From an uncultured Bacteroidales bacterium (lineage in GTDB: Bacteria; Bacteroidota; Bacteroidia; Bacteroidales; UBA932), in the NCBI GenBank assembly GCA_900319975.1, contig ONQP01000004.1, positions 1-63,627 of the forward strand: a stretch of 63,627 bases of DNA, written 5' to 3'. Below are positions 8,243 through 16,497 of this stretch, piece by piece. The translations under genes were made by a program, and so were the position numbers. Each line of letters starts with the position of its first letter. The first letter of the stretch is position 1. The notes beneath the pieces are model-generated. The model worked only from the letters and a program-made list of their open reading frames with translations, was not told where the DNA came from and made no database searches.

Positions 8243-10348
8243 CTAGTTGGCGTTTTGGACGATGTTCCACTCGGTCACGCCCTGGAGATTCACCAGGTTG
8301 AGCGCGACCACGGCGTCGCCGGTGGCGTCGATGTAGTAGATGCGCAGCTTGGCGCTGTTGGTCACGGAAGACGAGTTGTCCACCGCCTTCACGTAGATAT
8401 AGTTCATCCGATCCGGATCGATGGCCGAACGGATGGAAGACACCCGGGTCACGCCGTCCGCCTCATACAGCCAGTTGCCGTCCTCGTCGGTGAAGCCGAA
8501 GGCGCCGGGCGATCCGCCGGAGGTGACCAGCGTCGCCTGCCAGGACGAATATTTCCCGCTGCCGAGCTTGAAGAAGAACTTGCCCATCCGGTTGTTGATG
8601 TAGACGTTGCCCGCCGGGTCGGCGTAATCGATATAGGAAGAGTCGTAGGTCAGGGACTGGATCACTTCGTTCATGTCGGCGCCATAGTCGAAGGAAAAAT
8701 CGCTGACTTCCCAGGGCTGCGGCACCACGTCGATTTCCAGTCTGTCGCCCGCCACGACCACGTTGACGGTATAGGAACGGCTTCCCTGCAGGGACGTGAC
8801 CGCGGTTCCGCTCAGGTGCGGCGCCGGGTCGCCGTCGTAGTTGACGGTGGAGCCGGACAGCGTCTCGGACGTCACCTGCCATTCTCCGACGGACACGTCC
8901 GCCCAGTCCCCGTAGCCCGGGTTGCTCCAGGCGGACCAGGAAGACCACTCGCCGAAATCTTCCGTGAAGGCATAGGCGGCTTCCTCGGTCGGGACCAGGT
9001 AATCGTTGTTGACCCTGTTGACGGTCACATATTCCGACCGGCGCGTCCGCGTCCGCGTGCGGGTGACGGTGCGCGTCTGCTCCTGCTCTACCGTGCGGTT
9101 CCGGTTGACCGTCAGGGTACCCTGGGCGTTGAGCCGGTGGTAGTCGATGGTCAGCGCGACGGGGCCGTTTGCTTCGGCGTCGCGGGGGATGGCGTACAGG
9201 AAATAGCCCGACATCAGGTCCGTAGGCGTGTCCCGGATCCCGGTATAAGTCGAGTAATTGGCCTGGACCATGGCGGCGTCCACATAGCGCAGCGACTGCG
9301 TGAGGACGTTGCTGCCGTCCAGGACATATTGCGTCTCTCCGCTGAAGGGCTGGATGCCCGTCCAGGCGGGATAATACGGCGTGGCGTTGTTGAGCAGCAG
9401 GCTCCCCTGCCGGTGGAATCCCTTCATCGTGATCCGCTCGATCAGGTAGCGCTGGCCGCTTACCGAGAAGGTCGCGCCCGTGACGTTCTCCGTATTGGTC
9501 CGCGACCGGGTCTCCACATAGCTCTCGGTCTGCGTCTCGGTCTGCACGGCGTAATAGGCGCGCACGCCCGTCTCGATGTTGACATACTGGCTGCCGCCGG
9601 TCGTCAGGCGCGTGTTGGTCCGGGACGTCGTCTCCCCGCGCTGGACGGCTCCGGCGGAGCCCGTCGCGACGCTGCGGCTGCCCGTCCCCGTCTGGGTCCG
9701 GGTCTCGCCCGGCAGCGACCCCTGGATGGCGAAGCGCACCTTGGCCAGGGCGTGGCGGAAATGGAAGTCCACCGTCCCTTCCGGGTCGTAATCATCCTTC
9801 TCCACGTTGCGGTGCGGCAGGCCGGAGGTGTTGGTCCCCCAGAGGAGGTCCTCCTGCGCGTCGAGCGCGTCGGCGGTCAGAGCCTCCGCGGCGACATACG
9901 GCACGGACGGGACCTTGCCGTCATACACGACCGCGTCTTTCCACACATCATAAGGAGCATAGGCGAAGAGGGACAGGTTCTCCCCCGCCTTGGTCGGCCA
10001 GAATTCGGCGTCGCCGCGGTTGTTCCAGCGGGAATCCGCGTAGTAGAACTCGCGGTTGTTCATCACGAGGCCGTGGCTCGCGTAGTCGGAGAGGTCCTTT
10101 TCGTTGCTGAATTCTTCCGTTCCCGTATAGAAGGCGTAAACGCCGAATCCGGCGGCCTGCAGGCCGCTTTCGTCGATCTCGGGCACCGCCTTGGTCACCG
10201 GCGTCCAGCCTTCGTCCAGATAAGGCAGGGCCAGCACCGGCACTTCACTCTCCGCGTAGGAGCGGACGGGCTCGGAGAGCTCCCCGTTCCAGCAGGAAGG
10301 GAGCATCGCGGCGGCCGCGAACAGGCAGACAAGGCGATTCGTCTTCAT
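8243..10348 (-). CDS. unusually long fimbrillin-family lipoprotein with Arg/Thr-rich repeats
   Basis: A 701-residue fimbrillin-like lipoprotein (signal peptide, C19 in MLPSCW), about twice the length of its neighbours. The N-terminal third has the fimbrillin pattern: FGVYAFYTG, FWPTKAGENLSLFAYAPYD, and HFRHALAKVRF, the conserved strand of Mfa/FimA-like subunits. The extra length includes two Thr/Arg/Gln-rich low-complexity stretches: a broad one at about 210-290 (ETRTQTGTGSRS through VETRSRTNTENVTG) and TRTVTRTRTRTRRSEY at about 420-438. These look like expanded beta-hairpin or linker segments. The gene lies between three short fimbrillins and two tip-like proteins, so it may be an adaptor or minor subunit. 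The function of the repeats is unknown. Confidence 0.75.
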   Translation of the reverse strand: MKTNRLVCLFAAAAMLPSCWNGELSEPVRSYAESEVPVLALPYLDEGWTPVTKAVPEIDESGLQAAGFGVYAFYTGTEEFSNEKDLSDYASHGLVMNNREFYYADSRWNNRGDAEFWPTKAGENLSLFAYAPYDVWKDAVVYDGKVPSVPYVAAEALTADALDAQEDLLWGTNTSGLPHRNVEKDDYDPEGTVDFHFRHALAKVRFAIQGSLPGETRTQTGTGSRSVATGSAGAVQRGETTSRTNTRLTTGGSQYVNIETGVRAYYAVQTETQTESYVETRSRTNTENVTGATFSVSGQRYLIERITMKGFHRQGSLLLNNATPYYPAWTGIQPFSGETQYVLDGSNVLTQSLRYVDAAMVQANYSTYTGIRDTPTDLMSGYFLYAIPRDAEANGPVALTIDYHRLNAQGTLTVNRNRTVEQEQTRTVTRTRTRTRRSEYVTVNRVNNDYLVPTEEAAYAFTEDFGEWSSWSAWSNPGYGDWADVSVGEWQVTSETLSGSTVNYDGDPAPHLSGTAVTSLQGSRSYTVNVVVAGDRLEIDVVPQPWEVSDFSFDYGADMNEVIQSLTYDSSYIDYADPAGNVYINNRMGKFFFKLGSGKYSSWQATLVTSGGSPGAFGFTDEDGNWLYEADGVTRVSSIRSAIDPDRMNYIYVKAVDNSSSVTNSAKLRIYYIDATGDAVVALNLVNLQGVTEWNIVQNAN

Positions 10349-10356
10349 GATGGGCT

Positions 10357-11442
10357 CTATGATTGGTCCATAAGCACATCCTCGCCGGCCACGAACCAGT
10401 CATCTACAGTCGCATCCACTTTGATCTGCTTGAGGTCAAGTGAGATGACGTAGGTGTATATTTTTCCAGCTTCCCATCCGGAAATGTTCGTGGCCAGCGG
10501 GGCGGCTAGCGTATTGTTCTCGTAAGTATAGTACTCGCCCGTCTCCGCGTCCGTCTTGCGGCGGACGTTGAAATTCACCTCGATGGTCGCCCCCTCGAAG
10601 AAGGTATGCGGGATCATCAGGAGGAATTCGTTCACGTCCCACGTATTCGCGAAGTCCGGCGCCGGGACGCACTGCCCGAACACGGCGACGTTCTTGAAGA
10701 GGATATAATTGATTTCCAACTCGATGTCCGGATTGCCTCCGGCCATCAGCCGGACTTCCTTCACGCGCACCTGGCTCAGGGCGTGGTGGAAGAAGAATTT
10801 CACCTTGCCGGCGCCCGTGAGGCCCTGGGCGGGATCCTGGTCCCAAAGGACCTTGCTCTGCTCCAGGCAGAGGTCGGAGACCATGAAGTCCACCTGGTCG
10901 TCGGAATTCTGCGGGACGACATAGTAGAATCCCACCATTCCCTCGCGCTCCTGCCGGCTGTCCAGGAACGGCTCCACGATGGTGCCGGCGCTGGCCGTCC
11001 CCGTCGTGTTCAGCTCGTTCCAGGGATAATAGGCGATGAAGGAGATGCGGTCCAGCCCGTTCTTGGGCCAGTAGCGGGAGTTGTCGTAGTCGTAGGAATA
11101 CTCATCGCCGTCCTGCGTGATGGAGACGGGTTCGTTGTAGAAGAGGTTGGGGGTGTTGTACACGCCGGCGCCGTGTTTCCAGGTCCCGGGATTGCCGTTT
11201 TCCTGCGGATGGAAATACCCGAACACACCCATGCTGGTGCCGTCGTTGAGACGGCGTTCCGCACCGGACGCGCCGGTCCCGCCGACGAAATAGGCGGGAT
11301 TCGCCTTCGTGTCCACCGCGCGGCGGGCGTACCAGGAGAAGCCGATGGGCGCCTCCGGCAGGTCCGGCGTCAGGACCGTATTCCTGGAACACGCACAGGC
11401 GCCCAGGACGGCGAGGATCAATATGACGGTACGCTTCTTCAT
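10357..11442 (-). CDS. fimbrillin family protein
   Basis: A 361-residue fimbrillin (Mfa/FimA-like) precursor. It has a signal peptide with a Cys near C17-C19, then PIGFSWYARRAVDTKA. In type V fimbriae, an arginine-containing site in such a segment is where the subunit is cut after lipoprotein export, freeing a groove for the next subunit. Further hallmarks are GVFGYFHP, SYDYDNSRYWPKNGLDRISFIAYYPW, FFFHHALSQVRV, and a C-terminal ATVDDWFVAGEDV stretch in the position of the donor strand. It begins 3 bases after the preceding fimbrillin. Which of the three short fimbrillins is the major shaft subunit cannot be decided from sequence. Confidence 0.85.
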   Translation of the reverse strand: MKKRTVILILAVLGACACSRNTVLTPDLPEAPIGFSWYARRAVDTKANPAYFVGGTGASGAERRLNDGTSMGVFGYFHPQENGNPGTWKHGAGVYNTPNLFYNEPVSITQDGDEYSYDYDNSRYWPKNGLDRISFIAYYPWNELNTTGTASAGTIVEPFLDSRQEREGMVGFYYVVPQNSDDQVDFMVSDLCLEQSKVLWDQDPAQGLTGAGKVKFFFHHALSQVRVKEVRLMAGGNPDIELEINYILFKNVAVFGQCVPAPDFANTWDVNEFLLMIPHTFFEGATIEVNFNVRRKTDAETGEYYTYENNTLAAPLATNISGWEAGKIYTYVISLDLKQIKVDATVDDWFVAGEDVLMDQS

Positions 11443-11445
11443 GGC

Positions 11446-12561
11446 TTATTCGTGAACCTGGTTGTCGTCGCCCGCGGAGGTCCAGTCTTCGCCGAGCTCC
11501 ACGACGCCTTCGAACTCGATGCGGTCGAAGCCGGCGTTGATGACATAGACATAATGCCGGCCCGCCTCCCAGGCGGTGAGGTTCGCGCCGGTGCCGTTCG
11601 CCAGCCGGGCGTCGTTGAGCCGGACCGAACCGCTGTTGCCCTGATACACGATCGGCTCCGGGTGGTTCGGGTCGGAAGAGGCGAACTGGATGTCGTAGCT
11701 GAGGGTCAGTTCCTTCGCGGCCGTCAGCGCCTGCGGCATCATCAGCAAGCGGCAGATGACGTTGCCGTCCGCGGACACGTTGTTGAGGACGTAGTCCGCG
11801 ACGGCGCCCTGCTCCGTCCAGACGCGCGTGGACGGATCCGCGCACGTGCCGCTCCAGGCCAGGTCGGAGAGTTCGAACGAGGTGACCAGCGCCCCCGTAC
11901 CTTCCTTGATCTGGAATTCGACCAGCGCGAGGGCGTGCCGGAAGGAGAACGGGACGGTCCCGGGCGTCGCGCCGCCGGTGGCGATGCGGTCCGTCTGGGC
12001 GAAGGAATCGAAAAGGATGTCGTACTGCTGCGCCGGATCCTGCGGGACGGTGTACTTGACCGTCGGCAGGCCCTCCGACGAAGCGCCGTAGGCGGCCGTG
12101 CCGCCGGCAGCATAGAATTTCAGCGCGCCGCTGTTATCGGCGCTGTAGAGGTCATAGGGCCAGTAGGCCCAGAAACTGAGGGTATTCTCCTCATTGGCAG
12201 GCCAGTAGCGCAGCGGGCTATAGCTGTAGTCGCTGCCGTCGAAGGCCACTTCCTGGTTGAACATGAAATCCGGCGTCCAGCCGCCGTCGGCCCAATGGCC
12301 GGTGCTGGCGCCTACGACGCCGGGCTGGTAGAAGGCAAATACGCCGAAGGAGCTGTTGGCCGGGAGGGTGGCGTTGGTGACCACCCCCGCGGCAGCAGCT
12401 TTGGAGACAGGACGGGCCACATACGACCCGAACGTCATCGGGATCTCGCCGGCCGCGGCCTGCACCTCGATGCGGGTGCAGGACGGGGCGGCCAGCAACG
12501 CCCCGGCGAGCAGCGGGAGCGCCGTTGCCTTCAGGATGCGTATGGACCGTCTGTCTCTCAT
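11446..12561 (-). CDS. fimbrillin family protein
   Basis: A 371-residue fimbrillin precursor with a long basic signal sequence and a lipobox cysteine at C28 (AAPSCTR). The mature part has the usual pattern: PMTFGSYVARPVSKAA (arginine-containing N-terminal segment), FGVFAFYQPG, SYSPLRYWPANEENTLSFWAYWPYD, FSFRHALALVEFQI, and a C-terminal VVELGEDWTSAGDD donor-strand-like tail. It lies 47 bases after the first fimbrillin and 3 bases before the next. It is expected to be an outer-membrane-exported fimbrial subunit assembled by strand exchange; its exact place in the fibre is not determined. Confidence 0.85.
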   Translation of the reverse strand: MRDRRSIRILKATALPLLAGALLAAPSCTRIEVQAAAGEIPMTFGSYVARPVSKAAAAGVVTNATLPANSSFGVFAFYQPGVVGASTGHWADGGWTPDFMFNQEVAFDGSDYSYSPLRYWPANEENTLSFWAYWPYDLYSADNSGALKFYAAGGTAAYGASSEGLPTVKYTVPQDPAQQYDILFDSFAQTDRIATGGATPGTVPFSFRHALALVEFQIKEGTGALVTSFELSDLAWSGTCADPSTRVWTEQGAVADYVLNNVSADGNVICRLLMMPQALTAAKELTLSYDIQFASSDPNHPEPIVYQGNSGSVRLNDARLANGTGANLTAWEAGRHYVYVINAGFDRIEFEGVVELGEDWTSAGDDNQVHE

Positions 12562-12608
12562 TCTAAAATAGTTATGGAGATATGTTTACCTGTGGTTATG
12601 CTTGCGTA

Positions 12609-13700
12609 TTATTGTACATTGAAGAAACCGGCGGCTTCCGTCCAGTTTTCAACCGTTGCAGTGAAGAGGATCGGCTGCGGGCCGACCGTGACGGTGTAGG
12701 TCACGGAATGGTTCTTCTCCCAGTCGAGGTCGGCGTTCACCGTGCCGCCGTCGGTCGAGACACAGTCGTCGAGATAGAGCTTCGCCGTGTTCTCGGTCGT
12801 GACGCCACTCGTCGTGACGGTCCAGGAGATCTCCAGGTACTGGGCGTTGGCCTCAGTCTTCGCGAGCATCGTCTGCGGGACCATCAGGAAGATGTCCGCA
12901 TCCGCCACGGTGGAGGCGGTGGCCGTCAGGGCGGCGGAAGGATAAGCGACCGCATACGTCTTGGTGCCGCTAACCCCGCTCCAGACCGTGCTGGTAGCCG
13001 TCCCGTTATAAGAAGACGTCAGGGTGCCGGTGTTGTGGATCTTGTTGAACGTGGCGCCGGTGATCTTGACGGTGGTGTTGGGGTCACCCGCAACGGCCTC
13101 CGTGGTCTTGAACTTGACCTGCACCTTGGTCAGCATGTGGCGGAAGGTCAGGGGCACCGTACCGTTGCTGCTGTTACTATAAACCTTGTTGGGAACGACA
13201 TCGGCGACCATAAAATCAATCTGTTTGGCCGCGGTGTCTTCTGCTTTGAATACAAAACCGCCAAGACCATCAGGCGGCGTGAGCTGTCCGGCGTCGGCCG
13301 TATAGTTGGACGGATAATAGGCATAGAAGCTCAACCAATCCGGGCTGTCGCCGGACGGCCAGTAGCGGTAACCGTCGGGATATGCGTTCTTGGTGCCGTC
13401 CGTGGCGCCGCCGTCCTTGTAGGTGACCGTATACCAGCCCATGAACCTGGTGCCGTTCGATCCATCAAACGGGGTGTCATTGGGCGTAGACCAGCCCCAG
13501 ACGTCGAAATCGGTATTCGGAACCAGCGTGGTGGACGCCGCATAGTAGCCGGCGTCGGCCTTGACCAGCGACTTCGGGGCATAATTAGAGAACACGATAG
13601 GGATGTTGTCATCCACCAATGCGTTTTGGACAGTCTCAACCTTGGCGCAGGCGGCCAGGGTCACGGCGGCAACAGCCGCAAGGATCAGATACTTTTTCAT
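12609..13700 (-). CDS. fimbrillin family protein, first fimbrillin of the operon
   Basis: A 363-residue fimbrillin precursor with a compact signal peptide and lipobox LAAC (C18). It contains IPIVFSNYAPKSLVKADAG, DVWGWSTPND, RYWPSGDSPDWLSFYAYYPSN, LTFRHMLTKVQVKF and a C-terminal FTATVENWTEAAGF, all in the expected order for Mfa/FimA-like shaft subunits. As the first fimbrillin after the anchor gene, and flanked by the largest gaps in the operon (54 and 47 bases), it is the best candidate for the major subunit, but that is only a positional argument. Codons and composition match the neighbouring genes. Confidence 0.87.
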   Translation of the reverse strand: MKKYLILAAVAAVTLAACAKVETVQNALVDDNIPIVFSNYAPKSLVKADAGYYAASTTLVPNTDFDVWGWSTPNDTPFDGSNGTRFMGWYTVTYKDGGATDGTKNAYPDGYRYWPSGDSPDWLSFYAYYPSNYTADAGQLTPPDGLGGFVFKAEDTAAKQIDFMVADVVPNKVYSNSSNGTVPLTFRHMLTKVQVKFKTTEAVAGDPNTTVKITGATFNKIHNTGTLTSSYNGTATSTVWSGVSGTKTYAVAYPSAALTATASTVADADIFLMVPQTMLAKTEANAQYLEISWTVTTSGVTTENTAKLYLDDCVSTDGGTVNADLDWEKNHSVTYTVTVGPQPILFTATVENWTEAAGFFNVQ

Positions 13701-13754
13701 AACGCTGAGAGGTTTTATCGTTTGTGTATGTGTCTATAACTAAAAGTGTGTGTG

Positions 13755-14879
13755 TCATAATATTATTTCCGCGACCTGTTCGTCGCCCCAGTCCTCGACG
13801 CCGGCCGAGAATCCGCCGCCGCTGCCCGGCTCCGGCTTGACGTCCGGGAAGACGATCGCCGGCTGGTCCACGGAGCCGAAGACAAGGCGGTAAAGATGCC
13901 GGTATCCCGGATTGGGGTCGAGCATCCGGATCTTGTCGCCGACTTCGAACTTATAGTCGGCAACCGTGGTATTGTCGATCAGCAGGGCGCTGACGTTCAG
14001 GCTGGAATCGCGCCGCACGGAAGGATTCTCGCCGTTCGGGAGGCCGAACGTGGTGATCACGCCGTCGATGTGTCCGACCCGGCGGCCGTCGTCATCCATC
14101 GTCAGGCGCCACTCGCGCATCACCTGGATGGCCGACTCCTTCGCGGTCCTGTCCTGCGTGAGTTCGAAGGTACGGGCCATGCCGGACGTGCTCGCCCGCA
14201 CGGCCTTAAGCACGTCGGCGTTGCCGGCGTAGATGGAGATCGCGAGCTGCGAGACGATGTTGGTCGGGGTGACGACGACGTGGACCGTGAAATACTCGAC
14301 GCGCTCTTCGTAATAGCGCTCCTCGTCGGACTTGGTGCCGGACTTGGTGTCCTTGGCGGCCCGCAGTTTCCGGAGGGTGTTATACCAGTATTGATATTCT
14401 TCGGTCTGGGCGGCCGTGATCTCGAACGATTCGGAAACGCCCGCGCACAGGATCTCGGGATTCTCCACGACCGCTTCGTCCGTACCGGAGGCCTTCGCCG
14501 CCCAGGTGGCAGCCTGGGTCTCGCGCAGCCTGACGGCCGCATCGTCATAATCGGTCGTATGCTCGAACTGCATCCGCCAGTACTCGTCCGGGCTCTGGCT
14601 GATCATATACAGCTGGTAGCGTCCTTCCTCCAGCTGCACGACGCAGGAGTCGACGTTGGAAGTCGTGAGGGAACTGTAATACCTTCCGTCCCGGAAGAAG
14701 AACATCGTCACGCCGCTGGGTTTCTCGGCCTCGGGATAAGCGTCGACTTTCCAGATGCACTTCACGACCACGCGGATCGTGGACTGGTACGCCACCTCCA
14801 GCGGGCGGCGCTGACAGCCGGCGGCAGCGGCCAGGAGGGCCATCGCCAGCATCACGATATGACCGGTCATCCGTCTCAT
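13755..14879 (-). CDS. FimB/Mfa2-like (DUF5119-type) fimbrial anchor lipoprotein
   Basis: A 374-residue lipoprotein. The start at 14879 overlaps the stop of the upstream OmpA-like gene in an ATGA arrangement, which implies translational coupling and argues against a longer N-terminus. The signal peptide ends at C22 (AAAAGC), followed by RRPLEV, the short basic and proline motif typical of this group. The body (VVVKCIWKVDAYPEAEKPSG, MFFFRDGRYY, QLYMISQSPDEY) matches DUF5119/FimB-Mfa2-type proteins that cap or anchor fimbriae in the outer membrane. The C-terminus ends in FSAGVEDWGDEQV, like the fimbrillins. Its place just before the first fimbrillin is the usual one for the anchor gene. Confidence 0.75.
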   Translation of the reverse strand: MRRMTGHIVMLAMALLAAAAGCQRRPLEVAYQSTIRVVVKCIWKVDAYPEAEKPSGVTMFFFRDGRYYSSLTTSNVDSCVVQLEEGRYQLYMISQSPDEYWRMQFEHTTDYDDAAVRLRETQAATWAAKASGTDEAVVENPEILCAGVSESFEITAAQTEEYQYWYNTLRKLRAAKDTKSGTKSDEERYYEERVEYFTVHVVVTPTNIVSQLAISIYAGNADVLKAVRASTSGMARTFELTQDRTAKESAIQVMREWRLTMDDDGRRVGHIDGVITTFGLPNGENPSVRRDSSLNVSALLIDNTTVADYKFEVGDKIRMLDPNPGYRHLYRLVFGSVDQPAIVFPDVKPEPGSGGGFSAGVEDWGDEQVAEIIL

Positions 14880-16141
14880 CTGGCGCTCCTCCTGTTCTTG
14901 CGGGTGAAAATATACTTGAGGCTGACACCGGCCTTGACCGGGCCGACCCACTGCAGGCGGCCGCTGTTCTGGTAAAGCAGGTGCGAGTCGTCGGCGTTGC
15001 CGGCATAATGGCGGTAATGGGTCGCCATCCAGCCGGCGCCGACGTTGACGTCCAGGCGCCAGCGCTCTGCGAGACGGAACGCATAGCCGTATTCGAGCCC
15101 CACCAGCTGGAATTCACCCTGGTAGCCGGTATGCTGCGGCTCGATGTCGTAATAGCCGGCGCCAAAGTCGATGCCGAGGAAGTGGCCGCGCAGGACGTCC
15201 ATCGGGTCGGACGCATCGTGGCGTGAGAACCACCAGCGGGCGCCCAGGTCCCATTTCAGGACCTGCCAGGCGCGGTCGTTCCCGGCAGATATCCACCACG
15301 GGAAATCATATTCGCCATAGACGCTCCAACGCTGCCCGAAAGGAATCTCGAGCGCAACGTTCGGCGTCCAGGACATGGGGCGGACCAGGCCGCCCAGGTC
15401 GTAAAGCAGATTGGTCGAAACGGCGAACAGCGGCCGGTAAGGGTGCAGGGCCGGAACCAGCAGCACGTCCGGGCGGAGTTCGATCGGCGCAAGGGCCATG
15501 GGGAGCGGCGTCTCGTCGGCAATCTCCACCTCGCCGAGCTCCACGGTCCGGAGCGTGACGGTCAGCTTGTCGAACACCAGGACGATGGCCAGGCGGATAG
15601 CCGGGAAGAAATCGCGGAGATAGTGCCCGTACTCGGGCAGCTGATGCAGGAGGCGCTCCTTGACGTCTGGCGCCAGATCGCTGTCAATAATGGTAAGCGC
15701 GCGCTCACGCGAGGAAACGGTGACGGTCGTATCGGCCGACACCAGCTGGCGGAACTCGTCCCAGGACTCGCCTTCAGGTCGGAGGTCGACGCGGTCCGCG
15801 ATGCCGGGATACTTTCCGGCGAGATAGCGGAGGACGGACTGGGAGCGACGGGTCGCCAGCGAGACGTTGAGGCCATAGCGGCCCTCGGGAGAAGATTTGG
15901 TCACGACAAGGACCGAATCGACAAGCGCCGTCCCACAGCATTCCATCAAACTATCCAGGGACGCGAACGCACACGCGTTGTCGCGATAATCAGGATCAAG
16001 GACGGCGCTGCCGACCGGAAAGGTAATCCGGAGCTCCTGCGCGCTGGCGAAAACTACCGGAATCGTCAAACCCAAAAGAATAATCCAGAAACGTCCCAGG
16101 GCATTTCCGGTGTTTCGGGTTATGTTCGATTGCATCATCAT
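14876..16141 (-). CDS. DUF3575/OmpA-like outer membrane protein of the fimbrial locus
   Basis: A 421-residue protein, first gene of the fimbrial operon. A signal peptide ends near FASAQ. Residues about 35-200 contain an OmpA-like peptidoglycan-association region (LATRRSQSVLRYLAGKYPGI). The C-terminal 190 residues form a DUF3575-type beta-barrel-like domain (FAVSTNLLYDLGGLVRP, NVALEIPFGQRWSVYGEYDFPWW, GIDFGAGYYDIEP). DUF3575 proteins recur in Bacteroides fimbrial gene sets and are thought to tie the fimbria to the envelope. A strong promoter lies 28 bases upstream of the start. An alternative start at the third Met (16135) would change little. Confidence 0.8.
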   Translation of the reverse strand: MMMQSNITRNTGNALGRFWIILLGLTIPVVFASAQELRITFPVGSAVLDPDYRDNACAFASLDSLMECCGTALVDSVLVVTKSSPEGRYGLNVSLATRRSQSVLRYLAGKYPGIADRVDLRPEGESWDEFRQLVSADTTVTVSSRERALTIIDSDLAPDVKERLLHQLPEYGHYLRDFFPAIRLAIVLVFDKLTVTLRTVELGEVEIADETPLPMALAPIELRPDVLLVPALHPYRPLFAVSTNLLYDLGGLVRPMSWTPNVALEIPFGQRWSVYGEYDFPWWISAGNDRAWQVLKWDLGARWWFSRHDASDPMDVLRGHFLGIDFGAGYYDIEPQHTGYQGEFQLVGLEYGYAFRLAERWRLDVNVGAGWMATHYRHYAGNADDSHLLYQNSGRLQWVGPVKAGVSLKYIFTRKNRRSAR

Positions 16142-16168
16142 GACAGTTCAATTACCTTGTCGTTGCGG

Positions 16169-16199
16169 CAAATGTATACAGAAAAAATTAACATCCAAA
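16169..16199 (-). promoter_or_regulatory. promoter of the fimbrial operon
   Basis: On the minus strand TTTG (16199-16196) is followed after exactly 19 bases by TACATTTG (16176-16169). This matches the Bacteroidetes primary sigma consensus TTTG-N19-TAnnTTTG fully. It faces the DUF3575/OmpA-like gene whose ATG is at 16141, which would leave a leader of about 20 bases. Confidence 0.85.
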
Positions 16200-16424
16200 C
16201 AATTTTTAACGATTTATTCAGCAATAGTTTTTAATTCGGATATTTCTCTTTAAATATTGCTAAATCACTTTAAAAATTGATTCAAACACCACCAAAAGCG
16301 CACTAATTCGCCCCACGGAAAACAAATTCACCACAGGACAGAGATAACCACGCGATCAAACCGGCCAATACGATTATGGAATTATGTTTTCCGCCAAATA
16401 AATTATGATTTCCAATAAGAAATA

Positions 16425-16455
16425 TTTGGAAAGAAAAAATTATTACCTATATTTG
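16425..16455 (+). promoter_or_regulatory. promoter of the AraC-type regulator gene
   Basis: TTTG (16425-16428), 19 bases, TATATTTG (16448-16455): a full match to the Bacteroidetes promoter. It lies downstream of an in-frame ATG at 16405, so that ATG is not in the transcript from this promoter; the start at 16498 is about 37 bases downstream of the expected transcription start. Confidence 0.85.
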
Positions 16456-16497
16456 TGCCGAATTCGGCAAAATAAACAGAGCCGGACAGTTTTTCCG

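Larger units (their letters stand above)
16142..16497. promoter_or_regulatory. AT-rich divergent intergenic region between the fimbrial operon and the araC-type gene
   Basis: No gene is visible in this 356-base stretch. It is far more AT-rich than its surroundings. It holds the two divergent promoters near its ends. Between them lie a TTTTTAA pair spaced 25 bases apart (16203 and 16228), an inverted TTAAAAA copy (16270), and an inverted repeat AGCAATA/TATTGCT (16220-16226 and 16255-16261). These are plausible binding sites for the divergent AraC-type regulator, whose family often binds direct repeats about two helical turns apart. Chance is a real possibility in AT-rich DNA. Confidence 0.5.

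Noticed and set aside
2985..8301. Very long open frames opposite the fimbrial tip genes (about 959 and 800 codons), and similar ones opposite 48379-51039.
   Set aside because: They are antisense to well-recognised proteins, are rich in Gly, Val, Asp, Arg and His as expected from the reverse frame of GC-rich coding DNA, and show no domain, signal peptide or start site.
13715..13757. GT-rich stretch (gtttgtgtatgtgtct, gtgtgtgtgtc) before the anchor gene's end, considered as a phase-variable repeat.
   Set aside because: The repeat is short and interrupted and lies between two genes, not in a promoter or reading frame that it could switch.
16405..16497. Upstream ATG of the AraC-type regulator at 16405.
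   Set aside because: A near-perfect promoter at 16425-16455 starts transcription downstream of that ATG, so the protein must begin at 16498.
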